64,000 bases of DNA. It comes from Hydrogenophilus thiooxidans (GTDB lineage Bacteria > Pseudomonadota > Gammaproteobacteria > Burkholderiales > Rhodocyclaceae). The position numbers were made by a program, and so were the translations under genes. The stretch spans positions 1 to 64,000 of the forward strand of contig NZ_JAHLSY010000006.1 in the NCBI RefSeq assembly GCF_019049855.1. The letters are read 5' to 3'. Below are positions 45,782-56,868 of the stretch, piece after piece. The notes under the pieces were generated by a model that saw only the letters and a list, made by a program, of their open reading frames with translations, was not told where the DNA came from and did no database searches. Every line of letters begins with the position of its first letter. Position 1 is the first letter of the stretch.

Positions 45782-45903
45782 GCGCATCCCGGCTAGAGGG
45801 TGCGTCAGACCATATCCCGTTGCTCGGTATTGCACACGGTGTCTTGCTGAGGCAAGGTAGTTCGTTTTGTCAAACACTGAGGCACGGCGCCCCGGGCGAA
45901 TGC

Positions 45904-45932
45904 TTGTCGCTCGTGGCGCTTTCTTGTAGAAT
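45904..45932 (+). promoter_or_regulatory. Sigma70-like promoter of acnB
   Basis: TTGTCG (45904-45909), 17-bp spacer, TAGAAT (45927-45932), about 80 bp before the acnB start. Initiation would fall near 45939. The 45782-45900 stretch before it shows nothing else I can name. Confidence 0.5.
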
Positions 45933-45951
45933 CTTTCTGTCAAGTCCTCTA

Positions 45952-45972
45952 GTCTTATAAAAGACATAAGAC
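45952..45972. promoter_or_regulatory. Operator-like palindrome before acnB
   Basis: GTCTTAT (45952-45958), 7-nt spacer, ATAAGAC (45966-45972): a perfect inverted repeat in an AT-rich leader. A second, nested repeat GTCTT/AAGAC lies within (45952-45965). It sits just after the predicted acnB start point, a place where a bound repressor would block the polymerase. The regulator is not known from sequence. Confidence 0.55.
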
Positions 45973-46010
45973 ATATTTTGTTTGTGCGAGACCATAGCGA
46001 GGTGATCGTC

Positions 46011-48608
46011 ATGTTGGAAGCCTACCGTGCCCATGTGGCCGAGCGTGCTGCGCTCGGCATTCCCCCGTTGCCGCTTTCCAAGGAACAGACCGAAGCGCTC
46101 GTGGCGCTCCTGCGTAACCCGCCCGCAGGCGAAGAGGCGTTTCTGCTCGAACTGCTCACCTACCGGGTGCCGCCCGGGGTGGACGACGCCGCGAAGGTGA
46201 AAGCCGAATTCTTGACCCGCATCGCGCGGGGTGACGAGATCAATCCCCTCATCAACCGTGAGCGTGCCACCGAACTGCTTGGCACGATGCTGGGTGGCTA
46301 CAACGTGGCGCCGCTCATCGAACTGTTGAAGGATCCGGTGGTGGGGCAAATCGCTGCGCATGGGCTCAAGCACACCTTATTGATGTTCGATTACTTCAAC
46401 GACGTCAAAGCGCTTGCCGACGCGGGGAACGCGAACGCCAAAGCGGTATTGCAGTCGTGGGCAGAGGGAGAATGGTTCACCAGCCGCGAGCCGGTGCCCG
46501 AGCGCATGACGATCACCGTCTTCAAAGTTCCCGGCGAAACCAACACCGACGACCTCTCGCCGGCGCCGGATGCCTGGTCGCGGCCCGACATTCCGTTGCA
46601 CGCGTTGGCGATGCTCAAAAACCCACGCCCTGGGATCGAACCCGATGAGCCGGGTGTCCGCGGCCCGATCAAACTGATCGAATCGCTCAAAGCGAAAGGG
46701 CATCCGGTTGCCTATGTCGGCGACGTGGTCGGTACCGGCTCGTCGCGCAAATCGGCCACCAACTCGGTGATCTGGTGGACCGGTAAAGACATTCCGTTCG
46801 TCCCTAACAAACGCTACGGCGGGGTGTGCTTGGGCGGAAAGATCGCCCCGATCTTCTTCAACACGCAAGAAGACGCTGGCGCGTTGCCGATCGAGATCGA
46901 CGTCACGCAGATGGAGATGGGGGACGAAATCGAGCTTGCGATCAACCACGAAACGGCCGAAGTCAAAGCCTACAAAAACGGGCAACTGATTGCGGAATCG
47001 AAACTCAAGAGCCCCGTCTTGCTCGACGAAGTGCGTGCCGGTGGCCGGATCAACCTGATCATCGGTCGGAACCTCACCGCAAAAGCGCGCGAAGCGTTGG
47101 GGTTGCCCTCTTCGACCCTCTTCCGGCTGCCGCAGCAACCCAAAGAGAGCGGCAAGGGGTATACGCTGGCGCAGAAGATCGTCGGCCGCGCTTGTGGTCT
47201 GCCAGAAGGGAAAGGGGTGCGCCCCGGGACCTACTGCGAACCCCGGATGACCACGGTTGGTTCGCAGGACACCACCGGCCCGATGACCCGCGACGAACTG
47301 AAAGACCTGGCTTGCTTGGGCTTTTCGGCCGACTTGGTGATGCAGTCTTTCTGCCATACCGCGGCCTACCCGAAGCCGGTCGACGTCAAGATGCACAAAG
47401 AGCTGCCCAAATTCATCACCGAACGGGGCGGGGTCAGTTTGCGTCCCGGTGACGGCGTGATCCACTCGTGGCTCAACCGGATGTTGTTGCCCGATACCGT
47501 CGGGACAGGCGGTGACTCGCACACCCGCTTCCCGATCGGGATCTCGTTCCCGGCTGGGTCGGGTCTTGTCGCGTTCGCTGCGGCAACGGGGTCGATGCCG
47601 CTCGATATGCCTGAATCGGTGCTGGTGAAATTCAAGGGCGAAATGCAGCCGGGCATCACGCTGCGTGACCTGGTCAATGCAATCCCCTACCACGCGATCC
47701 AGCAGGGGCTCCTCACAGTCGAGAAGAAAGGGAAGAAAAACATCTTCAACGGTCGGATCCTGGAGATCGAAGGGCTGCCGCACCTCAAGGTCGAGCAGGC
47801 GTTTGAGCTCACCGACGCCTCAGCCGAGCGTTCGGCCGCGGCCTGTACCGTCAAGCTCGACAAAGAGCCGATCATCGAATACCTCAAGAGCAACATCACG
47901 CTCTTGAAGTGGATGATCGCCAACGGCTATGAAGACAAGCGAACCTTGGCGCGGCGCATCGAAAAGATGGAAGCGTGGCTCGAAAATCCGGTGTTGTTGG
48001 AGCGCGACGAAGATGCGGAATACGCTGCGGTGATCGAGATCGACCTCAACGAAATCACCGAACCGATCGTCGCATGCCCGAACGACCCGGACGACGTCAA
48101 GCTCCTCTCCGAAGTAGCTGGCGACAAGATCGACGAGGTCTTCATCGGCTCGTGCATGACCAACATCGGCCATTTCCGTGCCGCGGCGAAAGTGCTCGAG
48201 GGGAAAAACGACATCCCCACGCGCCTCTGGATCGCGCCGCCCACGAAGATGGACGAGATGATCCTGCGCGAAGAGGGGGTCTATGGGGTGCTTGGGCGCG
48301 TCGGCGCCCGGCTCGAAATGCCCGGCTGCTCGCTCTGCATGGGCAACCAGGCGCAGATCAAGCGCGGCAGCACCGCGATGTCCACGTCCACCCGCAACTT
48401 CCCGAACCGTCTGGGGCTCGATACTCGGGTCTATCTCGGGTCTGCGGAGCTCGCGGCGGCATGCGCGCTCTTGGGGCGTATCCCGACGGTCGAAGAGTAT
48501 ATGGCGCTGATGCAACCGGTAAGCGCGCAAGCGCCCAACATCTACCGCTACATGAACTTCGATCAGATTCCGGAATTTGCCGAAGTCGCCAAGCAAGTCG
48601 CGGCGTAA
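46011..48608 (+). CDS. acnB: Bifunctional aconitate hydratase 2 / 2-methylisocitrate dehydratase
   Basis: 865 residues, full AcnB length. N-terminal HEAT-like domain ([19 protein letters not shown]), then swivel domain 4 and catalytic domains 1-3. 4Fe-4S cysteines in [18 protein letters not shown] and [29 protein letters not shown] binds substrate. Interconverts citrate and isocitrate. Start at 46011 with GAGGTGATC before it. Own promoter and operator upstream, own terminator after. Confidence 0.97.
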   Translation: MLEAYRAHVAERAALGIPPLPLSKEQTEALVALLRNPPAGEEAFLLELLTYRVPPGVDDAAKVKAEFLTRIARGDEINPLINRERATELLGTMLGGYNVAPLIELLKDPVVGQIAAHGLKHTLLMFDYFNDVKALADAGNANAKAVLQSWAEGEWFTSREPVPERMTITVFKVPGETNTDDLSPAPDAWSRPDIPLHALAMLKNPRPGIEPDEPGVRGPIKLIESLKAKGHPVAYVGDVVGTGSSRKSATNSVIWWTGKDIPFVPNKRYGGVCLGGKIAPIFFNTQEDAGALPIEIDVTQMEMGDEIELAINHETAEVKAYKNGQLIAESKLKSPVLLDEVRAGGRINLIIGRNLTAKAREALGLPSSTLFRLPQQPKESGKGYTLAQKIVGRACGLPEGKGVRPGTYCEPRMTTVGSQDTTGPMTRDELKDLACLGFSADLVMQSFCHTAAYPKPVDVKMHKELPKFITERGGVSLRPGDGVIHSWLNRMLLPDTVGTGGDSHTRFPIGISFPAGSGLVAFAAATGSMPLDMPESVLVKFKGEMQPGITLRDLVNAIPYHAIQQGLLTVEKKGKKNIFNGRILEIEGLPHLKVEQAFELTDASAERSAAACTVKLDKEPIIEYLKSNITLLKWMIANGYEDKRTLARRIEKMEAWLENPVLLERDEDAEYAAVIEIDLNEITEPIVACPNDPDDVKLLSEVAGDKIDEVFIGSCMTNIGHFRAAAKVLEGKNDIPTRLWIAPPTKMDEMILREEGVYGVLGRVGARLEMPGCSLCMGNQAQIKRGSTAMSTSTRNFPNRLGLDTRVYLGSAELAAACALLGRIPTVEEYMALMQPVSAQAPNIYRYMNFDQIPEFAEVAKQVAA

Positions 48609-48638
48609 GGTTCGGTTCTTCGGGTTCTGTTCCTTAAG

Positions 48639-48662
48639 AAGGGGGCTTTGGCCCCCTTTTTT
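48639..48662 (+). terminator. Rho-independent terminator of acnB
   Basis: GGGGGC (48641-48646), TTTG loop, GCCCCC (48651-48656), flanked by AA and a run of six T. Confidence 0.88.
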
Positions 48663-48717
48663 GTGGAGTCGGCGTCAAGCATCGCATCTGTGCACGATAC
48701 CGGGTGTTTCGCCTACA

Positions 48718-50325
48718 ATGGACCCGATGGAACAGAGTTCTGAATCTTCCGCGCAATCGGTCCTTGCGTCGCTCTGGGAGCGGATGAACGCGCAGGGCGA
48801 ATTTCCTGCGCTGGCGCGCAGCGTCGGGTTGGTGGTGCAATTGGCCGAATCGAACGACGCGCGTGTCGATCATTTGGCAAGCGTGATCCTGCGCGACGTT
48901 TCGCTGGCGTCGCGGATCTTACGCTTGGCAAACAGCGCTACCTACCGCCGTAGCGGCATGCCGGAGGTCACGACGGTGTCGCGGGCGCTCGTACTCCTGG
49001 GATTGGAGACGGTGCGCAACCTGGCGCTCACCTCAGTGGTCCTGCAGCGGCTAGGCGAGGCGCGGGGGACGATCGCAGCCGAATGGGCGCGCGCGTTGGT
49101 GAGCGCGCTTTTTGCCGAACAGCTTGCGCCCAGTTTTCGAATCAAAGGGGAACGTGCCTTTTTGACGACGCTCTTTCGCCACTTGGGCCGCTTGCTCGTC
49201 CACCACTATTTTCCCGAGGAGGCGGCGCAGATCCGGGCGCTCGTTGCCGCCGGGATGGCGGAAGCGAAAGCAGAGCATCAGGTGCTGGGGGTGCATTGCG
49301 CGACCTTTGGTCAGTTCGTCGCCAAAGCGTGGGGGCTGCCCCTTGCGGTGCAGGAGGCGATCGCGCCTACGGTTGGTGCGCCGCCCGTTACCTTGACCCA
49401 GGAACAGGATGCCGTGCGCTGGCTCACCGCCGCAGCCGAGGCGGCTGGCGCGCAACTGGCGCAAGGAAAGACGCTCGCGGCGCTTTATGGTGAGCTGACG
49501 CACCGCTATCCGTTTCTCAAGTCGATCGATGCGTCACAGTGGCAGGCGAGCACCAAACGGTGCGAAGAGGCGGCCGCCCAATGGTGGCGTGCTCTCGTAG
49601 GAGCGGGGGATCCCTTTACGGTATTTGCCGATCCCGGGACGCAGCCGGACCACGGGCGCAAGGCGCCACACCGTGCACACTCGCCAGAGGCGCCCGCGGA
49701 TGCATCCGCCGGACCGACAGCGAAAACCGACCACGACAACGATGATTACGCACCCGACCCGCAAACGCCCGTCGATGAAGCACAGGCGATGCGGCGGATC
49801 CTGGTCGGAATCGAGGAGTATTCACAATCGCTGCTCGAAGGGCAGCCGTGGGCCTCGGTTGCGGTAATGGCGTGCGAAATCGCTTGGCGGGCGCTGCGCT
49901 GTGAACGGATTCTTCTCTTTCTCTGCGAAGGCGATCGGCTCGTGCCCGCATTCGGGATCGCACCCGAATGGCGCGACCTGCGTGCGGCGCTTTGGCACAT
50001 CCCGCTGTCCGGCCCCGGGCACGTGTTTCAGTTGGCGGTGGCGCGGGGGCTCGACATCGAAATCGAGATGCGCAGCGACCCCGCGATTGCCGCGAAGTTT
50101 CCCGACGCGATGCGCCGCCTGCCGCGCGGCGAAAGTGTCTTGCTGCTTCCCTTGCGCACGCGCGACGAGACGTTCGGGCTTGCCTATCTCGACAAGCCGC
50201 TGCCCCGGCAATTCCAGCTCTCACCCGAACTCAAACGGGTGATTCGACTGTGGCGCAACCAGGTGGCGCTGGGCTGGGCGCAAGCGCGGACGAAAGCGCG
50301 GACGAAAGCGCAAGAAGCGGTTTAG
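48718..50325 (+). CDS. HDOD plus GAF domain regulatory protein
   Basis: About 535 residues. HDOD domain at about 25-270 (LARSVGLVVQLAESNDARVDHLASVI, SLASRILRLANSATYR, VSRALVLLGLETVRNLALTS), then a low-complexity linker (about 300-350, PEAPADASAGPTAKTDHDND) and a C-terminal GAF-like domain (about 360-525, WASVAVMACEIAWRALRCERILLFLCEGD, GESVLLLPLRTRDETFGLAYLDK). HDOD proteins without catalytic HD residues act in signalling; the input and target are unknown. ATG 48718 overlaps a TACAAT that may be the -10 box, so ATG 48727 may be the true start. Its stop shares bases with the converging OmpA-like gene. Confidence 0.85.
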   Translation: MDPMEQSSESSAQSVLASLWERMNAQGEFPALARSVGLVVQLAESNDARVDHLASVILRDVSLASRILRLANSATYRRSGMPEVTTVSRALVLLGLETVRNLALTSVVLQRLGEARGTIAAEWARALVSALFAEQLAPSFRIKGERAFLTTLFRHLGRLLVHHYFPEEAAQIRALVAAGMAEAKAEHQVLGVHCATFGQFVAKAWGLPLAVQEAIAPTVGAPPVTLTQEQDAVRWLTAAAEAAGAQLAQGKTLAALYGELTHRYPFLKSIDASQWQASTKRCEEAAAQWWRALVGAGDPFTVFADPGTQPDHGRKAPHRAHSPEAPADASAGPTAKTDHDNDDYAPDPQTPVDEAQAMRRILVGIEEYSQSLLEGQPWASVAVMACEIAWRALRCERILLFLCEGDRLVPAFGIAPEWRDLRAALWHIPLSGPGHVFQLAVARGLDIEIEMRSDPAIAAKFPDAMRRLPRGESVLLLPLRTRDETFGLAYLDKPLPRQFQLSPELKRVIRLWRNQVALGWAQARTKARTKAQEAV

Positions 50326-51002
50326 CCGTCGGTTGCCGGGATCAGCAAAATTTCCACCCGCCGGTTCTGCGCCCGCCCTTCCGGCGTGGCGTTCGAGGCG
50401 ATCGGGCGCGAACTACCGAACCCAACCGCGACGATGCGTCGCGGATCGACACCGCGTTGCATCAGGTAGCTCGCGACTGCCTGCGCGCGGTTTTCCGAGA
50501 GCGTCTGGTTGAACGCCGCGCTGCCGGTGGCGTCGGCGTGCCCCTCGATGCGGATGAGGGTGTTGGGGTATTGCTGCACGCTCTGCGCGAGTTGGTCGAG
50601 TACCGTGAGGAAACGCGGTTGTAATTGCGCGCTCCCGGTGGCGAAGGTGATCGCCTCCGGCGCTTGCAGCCGGATGGTGTCCCCTTGCCGTTGGATTTCG
50701 ACGCCGGTATTGGCAAGCTGCTGCCGCAGTTGCGCCTCTTGCTGGTCCATTTGATGGCCGATCGCGCCGCCGACTACGGCACCCACCGCGGCACCGATCA
50801 ACGCCCCTTTGGTCCGGTCTCCTTTCCCTGCGACGACGTTCCCGAGAACCGCACCGGCAACGGCGCCGGCGGTTGCTCCTTTCGCGGTATTCGCTCGTTC
50901 CCCGGTATAGGGGTTGGTCGTGACGCAACCGGCAAGCAACGCTACCGACGCGAGCACGGCTGCTCCAGCACGCGCGGTACGGGTGGTCAAAAATCGGGTC
51001 AT
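50322..51002 (-). CDS. OmpA-family outer-membrane lipoprotein (YiaD-like)
   Basis: 226 residues. Lipobox SVALLAGC with acylated Cys26, then a glycine-zipper segment (GATAGAVAGAVLGNVVAGKG, GALIGAAVGAVVGGAIGHQMD) and an OmpA peptidoglycan-binding domain (IRIEGHADATGSAAFNQTLSENRAQAV, GFGSSRPIASNATPEGRAQNRRVEI). It ties the outer membrane to peptidoglycan. Very strong AAGGAGGTG site before the ATG. 22 bp after aceK on the same strand, so possibly co-transcribed. Confidence 0.92.
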   Translation of the reverse strand: MTRFLTTRTARAGAAVLASVALLAGCVTTNPYTGERANTAKGATAGAVAGAVLGNVVAGKGDRTKGALIGAAVGAVVGGAIGHQMDQQEAQLRQQLANTGVEIQRQGDTIRLQAPEAITFATGSAQLQPRFLTVLDQLAQSVQQYPNTLIRIEGHADATGSAAFNQTLSENRAQAVASYLMQRGVDPRRIVAVGFGSSRPIASNATPEGRAQNRRVEILLIPATDG

Positions 51003-51024
51003 CGGTGCACCTCCTTCGGTCCTT

Positions 51025-52800
51025 TCAGTTATGGGTAGGGGTTGAATCACGGTAGCGGTGACAAAAACGCATCTCTTCCCCGTACGGGAAAAAATCTTCG
51101 ACAATGCCTGCCCGAATCCGTTCTTGCGCATTTTGCCAGAATTGCGGGGTCAAGAGGTCGCGGTGGTGTTTGAGGAAGATCTGCCGGATCTTCGGATCGC
51201 CCAGCAAGAAGGTCGCGAACTCTTCGGGAAAGACGTCACGCGGCCCTGCGGAATACCACGGCTCGTCGCTCATCTCCATTTCAGGATAAGGCGCAGGCGG
51301 AATCGCGCGGAAGTTCATCTCGGTCATATATTCGATCTCGTCGTAGTCGTAGAAAACGACCCGACCGTAGCGCGTCACGCCGAAGTTCTTCCACAGCATG
51401 TCACCGGGGAAGATGTTCGCGATCGCGAGCTCGCGAATCGCATTGCCGTATTCGATGATCGCCGCTTCGGCTTCCTCTGGGGTGGCGGTTTCCAGGTAGA
51501 GGTTGAGCGGCGTCATGCGGCGTTCGATGTAGAGGTGTTTGATCACCAATTGGTCGTCGATCACTTCGATCAGACTGGGCGCCTCTTGCCGCAATTCGAC
51601 GAGCAATTCGGGAGAGAAACGCGCAAGCGGCAACGCCACTTGGGAAAATTCCAGCGTATCGGCCATTCGGCCGACGCGGTCGACTTGCTTCACCATGTGG
51701 TATTTGCGGCGCACGGTGGCGTGGTCGATGTTTTTCGAACTGCCGAAGCGGTCTTTGATCACTTTGAAGACGTACGGGAAAGAGGGTAGGGTGAAGACGA
51801 GCATCACCATCCCTTTGATCCCCGGCGCGATGATGAACTGGTCGTTGGAGTGGCGCAGGTGGGCGATGAGATCGCGGAAGAACATCGTTTTGCCCTGCTT
51901 GCCCAACCCAAGCATCGTATAGAGTTCGGAGCGCGGTTTGTTGGGCATGATCGAGCGTAGGAATTGCACGTAGCCCGACGGGACTTCCATATCGACCAGG
52001 AAGTAGGCACGCGACAGCGAAAAGAGCACGGAGATGCGCCACGCTTCGAAGAGCGCGGTGTCGATGATCAATTTGCCGCTGTCGCCGTGGCGAATCGCCA
52101 GACAGAAGGGGATTTCGTCGTGGCCGTTGATCCCTTTGCCGATCACGTACGCCGTTTTGTTGCGGTAAAACGGGGAATAGAGCACCTGAATCTGGGCGTT
52201 CACTTCCATTTTCGGCCACCGGCCACCCAGGTGCGTCTCCAGCGCGCGTAGGACAAAGCCGATGTCGCGGTCAAGGTCCTCGAAGGGGCGCTCCCAGTCG
52301 AAATCTTCGACGATGCGACGGATCGTTGCCCGTAGCCCCCCCTCTTTCGGGTAATAGCTCGTGTAGACGGGCGGGAACGACTCGATGTATTCGGTCGAGA
52401 TCGCAGGGCGCGCGAAGATGTATTGGTTGTTGAAGTAGCTTCGGTCCAGGATTTTGGTGGTCACCGAATTGAAAAAGGTCTCTGCGAGCTCAGGCTGTTT
52501 GTGGTCGATCAGGTGGTCGATGTAGAAGAGTTTGACCGCACGCCAGGTGGCGTCGTCGAGCGTAGCGATGGGAAACTGCGTTTTGAGCCGTTCGACCGTT
52601 TCGGCAACGCGCTGATCGTAGAATTCGACGCGATCGCGCACCAATTCGAGCTGCTTTTGCCAGTCACCCGCTTCAAAGAGCTCTTTGGCCCGGGCGCTTA
52701 CCGCGCGAAAGATACGGTAGTGCTTGTCGAACCCTTCGATCATCGTTCGTGCCATGCCTTGGGCGATGAGTTCGAGTTCATCGGGCATCGGCCGATCCAT
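51025..52800 (-). CDS. aceK: Isocitrate dehydrogenase kinase/phosphatase
   Basis: 591 residues, full length. Switches isocitrate dehydrogenase off by phosphorylating its active-site Ser, thus opening the glyoxylate bypass. Regulatory N-terminal half and kinase half with IAPGIKGMVMLVFTLPSFPYVFKVIKD (ATP loop and Lys), HLYIERRMTPLNLYL and KNFGVTRYGRVVFYDYDEI (DYDE metal site). Start at 52800 with GGGAGACGA upstream; a huge in-frame extension across icd is a shadow. Divergent from its substrate gene icd. Confidence 0.96.
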   Translation of the reverse strand: MDRPMPDELELIAQGMARTMIEGFDKHYRIFRAVSARAKELFEAGDWQKQLELVRDRVEFYDQRVAETVERLKTQFPIATLDDATWRAVKLFYIDHLIDHKQPELAETFFNSVTTKILDRSYFNNQYIFARPAISTEYIESFPPVYTSYYPKEGGLRATIRRIVEDFDWERPFEDLDRDIGFVLRALETHLGGRWPKMEVNAQIQVLYSPFYRNKTAYVIGKGINGHDEIPFCLAIRHGDSGKLIIDTALFEAWRISVLFSLSRAYFLVDMEVPSGYVQFLRSIMPNKPRSELYTMLGLGKQGKTMFFRDLIAHLRHSNDQFIIAPGIKGMVMLVFTLPSFPYVFKVIKDRFGSSKNIDHATVRRKYHMVKQVDRVGRMADTLEFSQVALPLARFSPELLVELRQEAPSLIEVIDDQLVIKHLYIERRMTPLNLYLETATPEEAEAAIIEYGNAIRELAIANIFPGDMLWKNFGVTRYGRVVFYDYDEIEYMTEMNFRAIPPAPYPEMEMSDEPWYSAGPRDVFPEEFATFLLGDPKIRQIFLKHHRDLLTPQFWQNAQERIRAGIVEDFFPYGEEMRFCHRYRDSTPTHN

Positions 52801-52899
52801 CTTCGTCTCCCTTGTCTGGTTGGAGTTTTCGCGAAGTATAGCGCGGCAAAGGCGTTTTGACGGATAATAAGGGTTCCTAACACAGGGAGTGAAAGCACC

Positions 52900-54144
<1,245 letters not shown>

Positions 54145-54211
54145 GCAACCGACGACTGACGGAAATTCGCTTGCTGTAAGTTTCGCGTAAGCATTCATCC
54201 GTACGCTTTAT

Positions 54212-54247
54212 GCCATCGTCGAGGTCACCCTGGGCGATGGCTTTTTT
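54212..54247 (+). terminator. Rho-independent terminator of icd
   Basis: GCCATCG (54212-54218) pairs with CGATGGC (54235-54241), followed by six T. Confidence 0.82.
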
Positions 54248-54270
54248 CGTTAACCACAAAGGAGGTTGAG

Positions 54271-54525
<255 letters not shown>

Positions 54526-54539
54526 GGGGAGGAAACAGC

Positions 54540-56351
54540 ATGTCACTGAATGCCTGGATTTGGCTGATCGTCGGGCTTTCGTTCGCGCTCTATATCGGGA
54601 TCGCGATCTGGGCCCGCGCTGGTAGCACTTCGGAGTTTTACGCAGCAGGGGGTGGGGTTCCGCCGGTGATGAACGGGATGGCGACCGCTGCCGACTGGAT
54701 GAGTGCCGCGTCGTTCATCTCGATGGCTGGCCTCATTTCGAACTTGGGTTACGGCGGTGGCGTCTTCCTGATGGGATGGACGGGGGGTTACGTCCTTCTG
54801 GCGATGACACTTGCACCGTACCTGCGCAAATTCGGTAAATTCACCGTGCCGCAGTTCATCGGGGATCGGTATTACTCCAAAACCGCTGCGGTCGTCGCGG
54901 TGCTTTGCCTCTTGATCGCGTCGATCACCTACATCATCGGGCAGATGACCGGTGTTGGCGTGGCGTTCTCCCGCTTTCTCGGGGTCCCCAAAGAGATGGG
55001 GATCTACATCGGGATGGCGATCGTCTTCATGTACGCAGTTTTCGGCGGCATGAAGGGGATCACCTACACGCAGGTGGCGCAATACATCGTGTTGATCGTG
55101 GCCTATACGATCCCGGCGATCTTCATCTCCGCAATGCTCACCGGCAACCCGCTTCCGCAGTTGGCGTTGGGCTCCACCTTGAAGGGCTCAGACGTCTACC
55201 TGCTGGAGCGCCTGGATCAGATCGTCACCGAGCTGGGTTTCGGGAAATATACGACGACCACGGTGGGGAGCACCCTCAACATGTTCGTCTATACCCTGAG
55301 CCTGATGATCGGCACCGCCGGCTTGCCGCACGTGATCATGCGCTTCTTCACCGTGCCGCGCGTGAAAGACGCGCGCGCTTCAGCAGGCTGGGCGCTCGTC
55401 TTCATCGCGATCCTCTACACCACGGCGCCGGCGGTCGGGGCGATGGCGCGCTACAACCTTTTGGCCACGGTTTATCCCGCTGCGCTCGAGAACAAGCCGA
55501 TGGTGACCGCTGACCAAGGGATCCGCTACGAAGAGCGCCCCGATTGGATGAAGCGTTGGGAAGTGACGGGTCTGCTCATATTCTCCGACAAGAACGGAGA
55601 CGGCCGCATCCAGTACTACAACGACAAGACCAAAGACGAAGCCGCGAAGCAGAAGTTCGAACAAGCCGGCTGGAAAGGCAACGAATTGACGGTGGACGCC
55701 GATATCATCGTGTTGGCGAACCCGGAGATCGCGATGCTTCCGAACTGGGTGATCGGCTTGATCGCAGCAGGGGGTCTGGCGGCTGCGCTCTCGACCGCTG
55801 CGGGGCTTTTGATGGCGATTGCGGCAGCGATTTCGCATGACCTGGTGAAAGGGGTGTTTGCGCCGAACATCAGTGAGAAAGGTGAGCTGATGGCGGGCCG
55901 AATTGCGATGGCGATCTCGATCCTCGTTGCCGGCTACCTGGGGCTCAACCCGCCGGGCTTCGCAGCAGGGACCGTCGCACTGGCGTTCGGTTTGGCCGCC
56001 TCTTCGCTCTTCCCGGCGATCATGATGGGGATCTTCTCGAAGAAGATGAACAAAGAGGGGGTGATTGCCGGGATGATCGCCGGTATTGTCGTGACCCTCT
56101 TCTACGTCTTCGCACACAAGGGGATCTTCTTCATCAAGGGCACCGAGTATCTCGACCTGATCGGCGGGCCGAACAGCTTCTTCGGGATCACGCCTGAGGC
56201 GTTCGGTGCGGTGGGGGCAGCGGTGAACTTCATCGTTGCGTTCCTCGTCGATAAGTTCACACCGGAACCCCCGGCGCACATCCAGGCGTTGGTGGAAAGC
56301 GTCCGCGTGCCGCGCGGTGCCAAAGCGGTGGATGGCGCACACGTCCACTGA
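54540..56351 (+). CDS. Sodium:solute symporter large subunit (VC_2705 subfamily, ActP-like)
   Basis: 603 residues, about 13 helices. SSS-family marks: EFYAAGGGVPPVMNGMATAADWMSAASFISMAGL split over helix 1-2, GGMKGITYTQVAQYIVL, and GLAAALSTAAGLLMAIAAAISHDL with the sodium-site serines. A periplasmic or cytoplasmic insert at about 330-390 holds an EF-hand-like SDKNGDGRIQYY loop. The subfamily carries acetate or other monocarboxylates in several bacteria; the substrate here is inferred. GAGGGGAGG before the ATG. Confidence 0.93.
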   Translation: MSLNAWIWLIVGLSFALYIGIAIWARAGSTSEFYAAGGGVPPVMNGMATAADWMSAASFISMAGLISNLGYGGGVFLMGWTGGYVLLAMTLAPYLRKFGKFTVPQFIGDRYYSKTAAVVAVLCLLIASITYIIGQMTGVGVAFSRFLGVPKEMGIYIGMAIVFMYAVFGGMKGITYTQVAQYIVLIVAYTIPAIFISAMLTGNPLPQLALGSTLKGSDVYLLERLDQIVTELGFGKYTTTTVGSTLNMFVYTLSLMIGTAGLPHVIMRFFTVPRVKDARASAGWALVFIAILYTTAPAVGAMARYNLLATVYPAALENKPMVTADQGIRYEERPDWMKRWEVTGLLIFSDKNGDGRIQYYNDKTKDEAAKQKFEQAGWKGNELTVDADIIVLANPEIAMLPNWVIGLIAAGGLAAALSTAAGLLMAIAAAISHDLVKGVFAPNISEKGELMAGRIAMAISILVAGYLGLNPPGFAAGTVALAFGLAASSLFPAIMMGIFSKKMNKEGVIAGMIAGIVVTLFYVFAHKGIFFIKGTEYLDLIGGPNSFFGITPEAFGAVGAAVNFIVAFLVDKFTPEPPAHIQALVESVRVPRGAKAVDGAHVH

Positions 56352-56419
56352 TCGTCCGGTTTGGTCCCTGCCTCAGTTGGCCCGAGGCAGACAGGCCAGA
56401 CCACTTGCCGGAACTCCGG

Positions 56420-56425
56420 TATAAT
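56420..56425 (+). promoter_or_regulatory. Possible -10 box (TATAAT)
   Basis: A perfect TATAAT in GC-rich DNA, 51 bp before the next gene and 7 bp before a stable hairpin. No good -35 element was found at the right distance. Confidence 0.35.
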
Positions 56426-56431
56426 GCGCAG

Positions 56432-56460
56432 GCCGCCAACTTCGGTTGGCGGCTTGTTTT
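56432..56460 (+). terminator. UUCG-capped hairpin with T-run after the symporter gene
   Basis: GCCGCCAAC (56432-56440), TTCG tetraloop, GTTGGCGGC (56445-56453), then TTGTTTT. It probably ends the symporter operon, but it also lies between a TATAAT and the next gene. Confidence 0.72.
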
Positions 56461-56475
56461 CTGAGGATACGACCT

Positions 56476-56868
56476 ATGGAAAGCATCCATTTGACCGTCT
56501 CGCTTGCGATCAATTGGATCCTCTTTTTGGCACTTTTTCCAGTAACCTTCGTCTGGTTACGCCGCGCGTTTCGTATCATCGTCCAGCGCGACTACTCCGA
56601 AGTGGCATTGAAAGGGGGAGAGCCGCCGCCCGATCCGGAACGGTGGGCGCCGTACACCGCGGCAATCAATCTCGTTGCCGGTGCGGTCACCGCGTATGTG
56701 ATCTATGGTGTGATCGTCTTGGCACTATCGTTCGATACCTGGACCGCGATTGCGGGAACGACGATCTGGTTGAAATTGATCCTGGATTTTGCGCTCAGTC
56801 GACACGCCCATTGGCGGGCGAAGCAGGCGCTGAAAGCTGAGCGCGCGCAGAACGCGCCCAACGATTGA
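56476..56868 (+). CDS. Unknown small membrane protein
   Basis: 130 residues, not recognised. Three predicted helices: SLAINWILFLALFPVTFVWL, INLVAGAVTAYVIYGVIVLAL and a weaker TAIAGTTIWLKLILDFAL. Between the first two is a charged loop with DYSEVALKGGEPPPDPERW. Basic C-terminal tail. Start at ATG 56476, after GAGGATACGACC. It follows the symporter hairpin and converges with the next gene, overlapping by 74 bp. Confidence 0.7.
   Translation: MESIHLTVSLAINWILFLALFPVTFVWLRRAFRIIVQRDYSEVALKGGEPPPDPERWAPYTAAINLVAGAVTAYVIYGVIVLALSFDTWTAIAGTTIWLKLILDFALSRHAHWRAKQALKAERAQNAPND

Noticed and set aside
46377-47783. 468-codon minus-strand frame inside acnB
   Set aside because: Antisense shadow; the plus strand carries the full aconitase motifs.
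50281-50325. Repeat of ACGAAAGCGCGG near the end of the HDOD-GAF gene
   Set aside because: A short in-frame repeat coding ARTKARTKAQ; two copies only, likely slippage with no evident role.
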